Source of the DNA: Mariniphaga sp.
GTDB taxonomy: Bacteria > Bacteroidota > Bacteroidia > Bacteroidales > Prolixibacteraceae
Direction of reading: 5' to 3'
NCBI GenBank assembly: GCA_024636975.1
Contig: JAGXGA010000054.1
Span: 1-50,580, forward strand
DNA length: 50,580 bases
The notes beneath the pieces were generated by a model. It did not search any database. It was given only the letters and a program-made list of their open reading frames with translations, and was not told where the DNA came from. A program made the position numbers and the translations under genes. Positions 43,447-50,580 of the stretch are shown here, piece by piece (positions within the stretch are counted from its first letter, which is position 1; every line of letters begins with the position of its first letter).

Positions 43447-43977
43447 ATGAATAATATCATTGAAACAGAGAGGCTATTAATTCGGGAAATAAAACCCGGC
43501 GATATAGATTGCCTGCTAAAGATTTATCAGGATTCACAGAATGTGAAATTCATTCCAAACCTAATTTTAAATATGAATGAAGACAATCTCAAAGAGAAAT
43601 ATGATAGAATAAATAAAGATTATAAAAATGGGTTTGGAATATATGCTGTCGAAATCAAAGATGAAAGTATTATAATCGGAGAGGCTGGATTATTTAATTC
43701 ATTTCAGGATTTAAAAAATTTGGAGCTGGGATACATCATTGATAATAAATTCTGGAGAAAAGGATACGGCACTGAAATTTGCGAATCATTAATTGCATAC
43801 GGATTTGGTAAATTAAAACTGGATAAGCTGACTGCAAGAATGTTTAAACTAAATAGTGCATCAGCACGCCTTTCGGAAAAATGCGGAATGAAGTGCATTA
43901 AACAGGGTAAAACGGAAAATGGGGGAGATTTTTATGAATATGGTATTGAAAAACAAAACTATAATGATAATAAATGA
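43447..43977 (+). CDS. GNAT-family acetyltransferase (RimJ/RimL type)
   Basis: The 176-residue protein begins with IETERLLIREIKPGDIDCLL and contains NLELGYIIDNKFWRKGYGTEICESL, with the acetyl-CoA-binding R-x-x-G-x-G turn, then the NSASARLSEKCGM segment of the Acetyltransf_3 group. It transfers acetyl groups to an amine. The substrate could be a protein N-terminus, a small amine or an antibiotic. It starts 88 bp after the IS110 gene and looks like a stand-alone gene. Confidence 0.9.
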   Translation: MNNIIETERLLIREIKPGDIDCLLKIYQDSQNVKFIPNLILNMNEDNLKEKYDRINKDYKNGFGIYAVEIKDESIIIGEAGLFNSFQDLKNLELGYIIDNKFWRKGYGTEICESLIAYGFGKLKLDKLTARMFKLNSASARLSEKCGMKCIKQGKTENGGDFYEYGIEKQNYNDNK

Positions 43978-44074
43978 AAAATAGAATAGCAGCAGTGTTA
44001 ATTAGTGACAATGCTCCCGCTCCTCTGTCTGTCGGAGATGACTTGCAACGGGGTTCGGAAGAAAGGGGTGCGAT

Positions 44075-45172
44075 GTGCTGACTGTGCTGTTTGTGTTCAT
44101 GGGTGTACTGTTGGTCTTTCTGATGGTGCTGGTGGTTATAAGTCCCGGGCGACCTTCCCCGATTGTCGATAAGCAGGGCGGCCCTGTGGAGAGAAGCATC
44201 TCAGAGAAGATCCGTGTTAGCATAAATGGTGTTAAACAGGGCATGTTCATTCGGGGCCGGGATAAAACGAAGCCCGTTCTGTTGTTTGTTCATGGTGGGG
44301 CCGGGATGCCCGAGTACTTCCTTGCCCGGAAGCATCCTGCTGCCCTGGATGTGCTTGAGGAGCAGTTTACGGTCTGCTGGTGGGAACGCAGGGGTGCGGG
44401 CATGTCCTATTATTCCGGCATGCCGCCGGAAATCATAACCATTGAGCAGGTACTCATCGACCTGCAAGCTGTTACAGACTACCTGCGCAATCGTTTCCAA
44501 CAGCAGAAGATCTACCTCATGGCCCATTCGGGAGGCACGTTCTTTGCGTTACAGGCCATTGCCCGGTGGCCTCAGTCGTACCATGCATACATTGCCGTTG
44601 CACAGATGGCTTACCAGCTTAAGTCCGAGAATGTGGCATACCACTATATGCTGGAGCGTTTCAAAGAAAGGGGCGATGCTGCAATGGTCCGCCGGCTGGA
44701 ATCATCACCACCAGCTATGTCTGTTCCTCTGCCTGCCTCCTACATGGCTTTACGTGATAAGGCAATGCACACTCTTGGGGTGGGGACAACCCGCCAAATG
44801 AGGTCGGTGATAGCAGGTGTCTTCCTCCCATCGTTGCTGTGCCGCGACTACACCATCATCGAAAAGATGAATATCTGGCGTGGCAAAGTCTTTTCGGATA
44901 GGCTGCTCTGGAACAAGATACTGGCAACCGACCTCAGTGCAGTGGTATCACGTGTGGATACCCCTGTGTACTTTCTACATGGCATATACGATTATACCGT
45001 AACACTTCCTGAAACGAAGGCGTACTTTGAAGCGTTGGAGGCTCCCCTGAAGGGGTTCTATACCTTCAGGGAATCAGCACACAGTCCTATGTTCGAGGAA
45101 CCTGAACGCATGTGTCAAATCATTGAAAAGGATGTGTTCAAAGGGACAAACAATCTCTCCGACCGGATGTAA
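44075..45172 (+). CDS. Membrane-anchored alpha/beta-hydrolase (proline-iminopeptidase-like)
   Basis: The GTG at 44075 is the first usable start after a stop at 44039. The 365-residue protein has one N-terminal membrane segment (residues 3-22) and a hydrolase domain with LLFVHGGAGMPE, the nucleophile Ser152 in MAHSGGTF, an acidic residue in FLHGIYDYTV and the His of ESAHSPMFEEPE. The HGG and overall layout resemble the S33 proline-iminopeptidase group. Codons here are richer in G/C than in the adjacent genes, so it may have a separate origin. Confidence 0.8.
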   Translation: MLTVLFVFMGVLLVFLMVLVVISPGRPSPIVDKQGGPVERSISEKIRVSINGVKQGMFIRGRDKTKPVLLFVHGGAGMPEYFLARKHPAALDVLEEQFTVCWWERRGAGMSYYSGMPPEIITIEQVLIDLQAVTDYLRNRFQQQKIYLMAHSGGTFFALQAIARWPQSYHAYIAVAQMAYQLKSENVAYHYMLERFKERGDAAMVRRLESSPPAMSVPLPASYMALRDKAMHTLGVGTTRQMRSVIAGVFLPSLLCRDYTIIEKMNIWRGKVFSDRLLWNKILATDLSAVVSRVDTPVYFLHGIYDYTVTLPETKAYFEALEAPLKGFYTFRESAHSPMFEEPERMCQIIEKDVFKGTNNLSDRM

Positions 45173-45174
45173 GG

Positions 45175-45325
45175 CAAATTATTTTTTCCCACATCCTTCA
45201 GAATGTTGTTTTAAAGTAAATATTTTTTGTAGTTTTATTCCGTCAAACTTTAAACCTGGATGGAAGCTGTCACTACCAAATACAATTCCTATAAAAGTTT
45301 CTGGAAAGGTTAAACCGTTGTACAA
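45175..45325 (-). repeat. Dispersed repeat R2, best preserved copy
   Basis: On the minus strand the frame reads GLTFPETFIGIVFGSDSFHP, then GLKFDGIKLQKIFTLKQH and SEGCGKK before a stop at about 45174. It is open over about 45 codons. It aligns with R1 (39096-39205) and R3 (50085-50190) at both the base and peptide level. Upstream (higher coordinates) a stop interrupts it near 45322. Confidence 0.65.
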
Positions 45326-45346
45326 ACAAACCTAAATAAACCAGAA

Positions 45347-46306
45347 ATGAAAAAATTAAGTATCCTCCTGTTGCTTGCCGTATCTATAGGACTTTCATCC
45401 TGTTTTGGCATCTTAACCTCAGTAGTTGAAAAACCTTTTGAATTTAATCCTGAAATTTTAAACCAGTTAAAAAATGAGAAGGTGGTCATTGCAACTTTGG
45501 AATATCCTAAAAAGGCCAATGCACAAGACAAAGAACAAACCGACATGATTAATGAGTACCTGGTTGCCATGTTACAAACACATTGGAATTATTGCGAAAT
45601 TCATGATAGGACAATGCCTTATGATGAAGCAGTGAAGTTTATAAAGAAGAATGACGGATATCATCTCCTTCATTTTGGAATCACAGAGTACGCTGTTTCT
45701 TGTTCAACCGGAGGTAAATCTGAATACAGCTCAATAGGATTAAAGCTTAATTACTGTACAAATTTGCATACTTTTAAAATGGCTGCATATGAAACACCTT
45801 TTAGCTATAATGAAAGCTTTTTAAATGAAGTCTCTGCCTATGCAACCATCAAAGGACTTGATGATATGCTAAAACAGATAGAAACAAAAAAGATAAAAAG
45901 CCAGTACACTTTTCCTGTTAATAAATCAAGAAATACGCAGGAGTTAAAGAACAAGACTTTATTAATTCCTGAATATATGATTAATGAAGAATTAGGGGAA
46001 GAGGGAATAAAAGAGTATTACAAATACGATTTTGAAATTTGCAGCAAAGAAAAATTTGAGAATGCCCTCTTATATGGTATGGACGGTTATATGATTCCAC
46101 TTTATACTACTGTACCTTCCGGCCAGAATGTATTCGACCAGTTCATGATATATGATTCAATGACTTGGGAATGTTATATGGCTTTGCGGTGGGGACAGCA
46201 TTCTGTAACCAATTTTAAAATATTTAATGCTGAGGAGTATGACGAGTTTTTAAAAATGAATAAAAAATCATGGAAATTAATTGCCAAAGGAATGAAGTCG
46301 ATATAA
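45347..46306 (+). CDS. Putative lipoprotein of unknown function
   Basis: The 319-residue protein begins with a clear lipoprotein signal (MKKLSILLLLAVSIGLSSC, Cys19). The mature part has no motif that I recognise. It contains a Cys pair in AVSCSTGGKSEYSS and is predicted to be surface- or periplasm-facing. It starts 20 bp after repeat R2. A DUF of this phylum is likely, but I cannot name it. Confidence 0.65.
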   Translation: MKKLSILLLLAVSIGLSSCFGILTSVVEKPFEFNPEILNQLKNEKVVIATLEYPKKANAQDKEQTDMINEYLVAMLQTHWNYCEIHDRTMPYDEAVKFIKKNDGYHLLHFGITEYAVSCSTGGKSEYSSIGLKLNYCTNLHTFKMAAYETPFSYNESFLNEVSAYATIKGLDDMLKQIETKKIKSQYTFPVNKSRNTQELKNKTLLIPEYMINEELGEEGIKEYYKYDFEICSKEKFENALLYGMDGYMIPLYTTVPSGQNVFDQFMIYDSMTWECYMALRWGQHSVTNFKIFNAEEYDEFLKMNKKSWKLIAKGMKSI

Positions 46307-46549
46307 AGATTAACATGGAAAACAGGTTATAAAAGTAAAGTAAGAAACAATCAGGGATTATCAAAACAAACAAATTTAAACTTTCGGTAAAAAGGACTTC
46401 TTTCGGCACTTAGAGATTAAATATAATTGAATATTGAATTAGATGCCTGCAGTGGACAATCAAGATCACTGCGGAGTTAAAAAGAATACACTTTAAAATA
46501 ATTCACCTAAGTTCATGATCAGAAGAAAAAATTTAATTTGTGCAGAAAT

Positions 46550-48130
46550 ATGAAAACGAATCTGACAATTTTTATCCTGGCAACAACATTCACTTTGTTT
46601 TTGCAAACCCATATTTTATGTGCACAAAATGTTAGTATCCCGGATGCTAATTTCAAAGCATCACTTTTAACTAACAGCAAAATAAACACAAATGGAGATG
46701 AAGAAATACAACTTTCCGAAGCTGTTGCATTTACCGATACCCTCAATGTCTTCATGAAATCAATTTCAAACCTGAAAGGAATAGAGGCATTTGAAAATCT
46801 CTCCGGGGTAAATTGTGAAGGTAACCAGTTGACAAATCTTGATGTTTCTAAAAATGTTGCACTTAAGTATTTAACTTGTGGAGGTAATTATTTAACAAAT
46901 CTGAATGTTGCTGAAAATATCGATCTTACTCACCTGGACTGCAGGTCAAATGAATTGACCGGGCTGGACATTTCTGCCAACAAGGCTCTCACTATATTAC
47001 TTTGTTCTCAAAATAAATTAACAAGTTTGAATGTGTCCGCAAACGAGTCGCTCATCGAATTGGATTGCAGCTGGAATCGAATAACAGGTTTGGATGTTAC
47101 TGCTAATACAACCCTGGTAAAATTGGACTGCAATACAAATATGTTAACGTATTTGGATGTTTCCAATAATTTATCCCTTACGTATTTGAACTGTCATTGG
47201 AATCAACTAACAGTTTTAAATGTTTCGGCAAATACTGCTCTTAACTATTTGGAATGTGGCAGTAATAGTATAACAAGGTTGGATATTTCAGCAAATAGGT
47301 CCCTTATTAAGCTGGATTGTGACTTTAATAATTTAACAAGTTTGGATGTCTCAGCAAATTTGGCCCTTGAGGATCTGGGATGTTACGGAAACCAACTGGG
47401 AATGTTAAATCTTACCAGAAATTTATCTCTTAAATATCTGAATTGCGAGCACAACCTATTAACCGGTTTGGATTTATCAACTAATAAAGAACTTAAAGCT
47501 TTGACCTGTAGTTCAAATCTTTTAACGAGCCTCGATATTCCGCCTAATTTAACTGGTTTGGATTGTCAACACAACCAATTGAACGAATTGGATGTTTCGG
47601 GATGTGAGGAGCTTGCTATACTTGATTGTAGTTATAACAGGATAACAGATTTGGATATTTCGGCTAACACTGCTTTATCTGATTTCAGGTGTAACGACAA
47701 TCAGTTAACCAGCCTGAACACGAAAAGCGGCCATCTCATTCCGTATTGGGTTTTCAGGACTTATAATAATCCATATTTAACATGTATTGAAGTTGATGAT
47801 CTGACTTATTCTAAAAGCAACTGGTACTATGAAATTGATCCCTGGACAAGTTTTAGTGAAACATGCATTGTCAGAACAGATAATTATTCAAAAATGGAAA
47901 TAAATATTTTCCCAAACCCTGGTGAGGGTATCATTTCTATTAGCGGTTTGGCGTATGATATTCTAAGGGTGGAAATTTATAATTTATCTGGAGAAAAAGC
48001 ATATTCCAATACAATTGGCAAATATCAAACCACATACGACATTAATATTTCTAATTTTTCTAAAGGGATGTACATTGTTAGCATTTCTGATGGCAGGCAT
48101 GTTTATACAAAAAAAATTGTAATAAAATAG
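46550..48130 (+). CDS. Secreted leucine-rich-repeat protein with T9SS sorting domain
   Basis: The start is ATG 46550 (MKTNLTIFILATTF), giving a signal peptide. The in-frame TTG at 46538 is less likely. After it come about 17 repeats of about 21 residues with the pattern L-x-x-L-x-C-x-x-N-x-L-T-x-L-D-V-S-x-N, in which a Cys sits at a fixed place in almost every repeat. The C-terminus (EINIFPNPGEGIISISG ... IYSI-like strands ending KKIVIK) is a T9SS sorting domain, so it is exported and surface-attached or released. LRR surface proteins often bind glycans or other cells. The role here is open. Confidence 0.9.
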   Translation: MKTNLTIFILATTFTLFLQTHILCAQNVSIPDANFKASLLTNSKINTNGDEEIQLSEAVAFTDTLNVFMKSISNLKGIEAFENLSGVNCEGNQLTNLDVSKNVALKYLTCGGNYLTNLNVAENIDLTHLDCRSNELTGLDISANKALTILLCSQNKLTSLNVSANESLIELDCSWNRITGLDVTANTTLVKLDCNTNMLTYLDVSNNLSLTYLNCHWNQLTVLNVSANTALNYLECGSNSITRLDISANRSLIKLDCDFNNLTSLDVSANLALEDLGCYGNQLGMLNLTRNLSLKYLNCEHNLLTGLDLSTNKELKALTCSSNLLTSLDIPPNLTGLDCQHNQLNELDVSGCEELAILDCSYNRITDLDISANTALSDFRCNDNQLTSLNTKSGHLIPYWVFRTYNNPYLTCIEVDDLTYSKSNWYYEIDPWTSFSETCIVRTDNYSKMEINIFPNPGEGIISISGLAYDILRVEIYNLSGEKAYSNTIGKYQTTYDINISNFSKGMYIVSISDGRHVYTKKIVIK

Positions 48131-48317
48131 ACATTGGCTTGCACCAACCTCCATCATTTCGTCCGGGTGCAAATGAAGATACAGCAGCTTCTTTACAAAA
48201 AACCAGGATTCAGGTTTAATCCCGAGGAAAGTTATTTTTTATATATTTGGAAACCAGTAAGCAAAATGATGAATTTTCAGAATCAATTGGTGCTGATTAT
48301 TGAATGAAAAAGAAACT

Positions 48318-50000
48318 ATGAAGAAAGAAACAATTTTTTATGTTATGCTGATATGCCTGATATGCAATGTATCTGTTGGTTTATCTCAACAAAAAAACAA
48401 CGTGAATTATACCGAGTCATTTGATATCATTGCAAATCCGGAGAGAGGACTACAAAAATATTCCATTACCAATAACAACTATAATACGAATTCCAATTAT
48501 TCAAACATCAATGAATCTGATATTACAGGATGGCGGACAGGATCGGATAAAGTGACTGTAATTTACCGGTATTTTATGCTGAGCGATTTTATGGGTTCAG
48601 ATATATCTCAGACCTGGATAGACAACATTCATTTAGATTTCAGCAGGATCAGAAATGCAGGATTAAAATGTATCGTCAGGTTTGCATATACCGATGAAAT
48701 ATCTTCCTCGCCACAGCAACCGGATAAATCACAGATATTGGCACATATTAATCAGCTTGCACCGGTTCTGGAAAGCAACAGGGATATCATACTTTCACAC
48801 CAGGCAGGATTTATTGGTACCTGGGGAGAATGGTATTATACCAGTTCTGCGGAATTCGGCACTGAAGGGAGCATCAGTTCAACCCAGTGGCAAAACAGAA
48901 AAGAGATAATTGACGCCATGTTAAATGCGACTCCTGTGGGAATACCCATACAGGTGCGTTATCCCAAAATAAAAAAAACCATGTATGGCAGTTCTCAACT
49001 GAATGAAAGCACGGCCTATCAAAATACGGCCAATGCCAGGATAGGTTTCTTCAATGATGCTTTTTTGAATAATTGGGGGGATATGGGTACTTACAGTGTC
49101 GGCAGTCAAAATCAAAACCCTATTGGAACGGCCGATTACAATTACCTGGCCAATGAAACCAAATATACGATAATGACAGGCGAAACTAATGGCATTAATG
49201 CTCCAAGAACCGATGGAGCAAATGCTGTTAATGAAATGGAACGAACAAACTGGACTACTTTAAACAGGGATTATTTTACACAAAACTGGACAAACTGGAT
49301 AAATTCAGGACACTATGATGAAATACTTCGCCGATTGGGTTACCGGTTTGTTCTTCGTAACAGTGAGTTTGTTCTGAATGATAAAAATCTAACCGTTGAA
49401 ATCAATCTTGACAATGTAGGCTTTGCCAGACCCTCGAAGTACCGGGAGGTTTACCTTGTGTTGAAAAATACTTCAACAGATTCAATACACTCTTTCCCAA
49501 TTAATTCAACGGATATCAGAACATGGGAAACATCAGTGAGTATTAATCAAAATTTTGATCTTTCAGGATTGCCGGAGGGTTCTTATTCCGGTTATCTGAG
49601 TTTGCCGGATATAGCTTTAATCCTGAATGCCCGGCCAGAATATTCAATACGGTTTGCAAATGATGATGTGTGGGAAAGTACTTCAGGGTATAACAACCTG
49701 AACCAGACAGTTGATATCAAAAGCATAACTTCAAATAAAGCATTGGTCAGTCATCCGGAAGACATCATTGTCTATCCCAATCCTACCAATGGATGTTTAT
49801 TCATAAAAAGTTACAGCGTAGGTGGTCCTTTTTCTGTTTCAACAGTGAATAGCCGTGGAGAAATCGTTGATAAGATAAATGTTGAAGGAATAGGTCAATC
49901 GGAAGCAGAAATTGATATCACAAATTATACCAATGGTATTTATTTTCTGACACTGAAACAAAATAATAGCATCTGGACGACGAAAATCATTAAGAACTAA
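48318..50000 (+). CDS. Secreted DUF4874/DUF4832 protein with T9SS sorting domain
   Basis: The start is ATG 48318 (MKKETIFYVMLICLIC), giving a signal peptide. The TTG at 48300 is less likely. The 560-residue protein has the DUF4874 opening (FDIIANPERGLQKYS ... VTVIYRYFMLSDF ... GLKCIVRFAY) and a TIM-barrel-like core (GFIGTWGEWYYTS). The DUF4832 part follows (IGFFNDAFLNNWGDMGTY ... HYDEILRRLGYRFVL), then a T9SS C-terminal domain (DIIVYPNPTNGCLFIKS ... WTTKIIKN). Proteins of this type are thought to act on glycans, though the activity is not established. Nothing follows it but repeat R3. Confidence 0.85.
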   Translation: MKKETIFYVMLICLICNVSVGLSQQKNNVNYTESFDIIANPERGLQKYSITNNNYNTNSNYSNINESDITGWRTGSDKVTVIYRYFMLSDFMGSDISQTWIDNIHLDFSRIRNAGLKCIVRFAYTDEISSSPQQPDKSQILAHINQLAPVLESNRDIILSHQAGFIGTWGEWYYTSSAEFGTEGSISSTQWQNRKEIIDAMLNATPVGIPIQVRYPKIKKTMYGSSQLNESTAYQNTANARIGFFNDAFLNNWGDMGTYSVGSQNQNPIGTADYNYLANETKYTIMTGETNGINAPRTDGANAVNEMERTNWTTLNRDYFTQNWTNWINSGHYDEILRRLGYRFVLRNSEFVLNDKNLTVEINLDNVGFARPSKYREVYLVLKNTSTDSIHSFPINSTDIRTWETSVSINQNFDLSGLPEGSYSGYLSLPDIALILNARPEYSIRFANDDVWESTSGYNNLNQTVDIKSITSNKALVSHPEDIIVYPNPTNGCLFIKSYSVGGPFSVSTVNSRGEIVDKINVEGIGQSEAEIDITNYTNGIYFLTLKQNNSIWTTKIIKN

Positions 50001-50029
50001 TGCCAAAACCTTAAACAGCGGGTCTGTAG

Positions 50030-50290
50030 CCCCTGATAGCAAATTAAAAACTATTTTGACACCACACCAGTCCGGCTATTGTTTAAATAAAATTCTTTCA
50101 TAGATTTAATCATTAAAACTTTAAACCTGGATAAATGCCGTCACTACCCATAAAAGGAACATAAAGGTAAACCGCTGTGCGATGATTATTTTTATACAGC
50201 AGGCAGGTGATTGTTATCTGGTTCAGAAGAAAATACAGCAGGTCAGGATGGGTGAAGGTGGAATCCGGATTGCAATATGAGCAAGGTGAT
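50030..50290 (-). repeat. Dispersed repeat R3
   Basis: The core (50085-50190) aligns with R1 and R2 (for example TTTAAACCTGGATAAATGCCGTCACTACC against R2's CTTTAAACCTGGATGGAAGCTGTCACTACC, given here only in part) but has lost about 14 bases and reads SDGIYPGLKF and a stop on the minus strand. The flank 50216-50290 aligns with 39226-39300 of R1. Confidence 0.55.
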
Positions 50291-50580
50291 GGTTTTAATT
50301 AAGAGTGCGGATCTGTGAAATGGCATATTGCAATTGGCCGGAATCTGGATGTTGGGAATAAAAGCAAGGAAGAATAAATAATATTAAAAATATGGCCATA
50401 TTTAATAACCTTTTTTCATTGGAGTCGAAAAATATGAACTTAGCCTGATTAATTCATAAACACAAATATTGCTTTATTTTCACAAAAATCATTTCAGATA
50501 ATTTGAAATTCGAGTCAGGGTAACGAGACTTTTTATTATTGCCCCGGTAGCTTTGTTATTTTTGTGTAGTCAATATTGCC
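50291..50580. other. Gene-free right edge
   Basis: AT-rich sequence with no gene, hairpin or remnant that I could support. Confidence 0.5.

Noticed and set aside
38990-50290. Repeats R1-R3 as integron attC sites
   Set aside because: No integrase gene is present, no conserved core sites were seen at the ends, and the repeats keep a shared peptide, which attC sites would not.
1-50580. Long open frames antisense to the aminotransferase, GH5, GH3, YdcF and receptor genes
   Set aside because: They lie entirely inside well-supported genes, lack family motifs and are explained as shadow frames.

Overview
The window looks like a chromosomal segment of a Bacteroidota bacterium, most likely in or near the Marinilabiliales/Prolixibacteraceae (taxon inferred from gene content, not tested). 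The supporting signs are Type IX secretion (T9SS) C-terminal sorting domains, a TonB-dependent receptor, many secreted glycoside hydrolases, a FucP-type permease, DUF4832 and DUF1059 proteins and weak Shine-Dalgarno signals. No rRNA, tRNA, CRISPR array or prophage was seen.

Left part (1-7.4 kb): a decaying, rearranged region. A lipoprotein gene has a broken tandem copy at the left edge. A HYR/PKD T9SS protein is truncated at its 5' end and flanked by related direct repeats. A terminator and the 3' end of an aminotransferase gene recur up to three times. A kinase-aminotransferase fusion gene is broken by frameshifts, a stop codon and a deletion. An AAA ATPase/DUF4143 gene sits among these remnants.

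Middle part (7.4-33.3 kb): ordinary, mostly intact genes. They are a GH5-like hydrolase, a YdcF protein, a sugar-kinase/RapZ-C fusion with a 42-residue zinc-ribbon gene behind it, YebC, a class I isoprenoid-synthase-like protein, a PQQ-propeller protein, an orphan ABC ATPase, a PduO adenosyltransferase, DUF2795, a YkgJ-SDR pair and a GH3 enzyme with a PA14 insert. Then come a RAYT transposase inside a regular array of 108-bp double-hairpin repeats, a TonB receptor and a two-domain thioredoxin. A deoxy-sugar block follows: a CtBP-like dehydrogenase, a GH29 fucosidase, an SGNH esterase, a GH106-like rhamnosidase, a FucP permease and DUF2007. The sugar genes plausibly release, deacylate and import fucose/rhamnose from plant or algal glycans.

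Right part (33.3-50.6 kb): sparser and more accessory. It holds an 11-bp-phased inverted repeat array, DUF1059, a cytosolic trypsin-like protease, an esterase, an unrecognised eight-helix membrane protein, a truncated PL8 lyase, a QueC-like PP-loop protein, two unknown lipoproteins, an IS110 element beside an 18-bp inverted repeat, a GNAT, an alpha/beta hydrolase, a leucine-rich T9SS protein and a DUF4874/DUF4832 T9SS protein. Three diverged copies of one repeat lie between these genes and preserve a shared minus-strand peptide. That pattern suggests a recurrent, decayed or mobile sequence.
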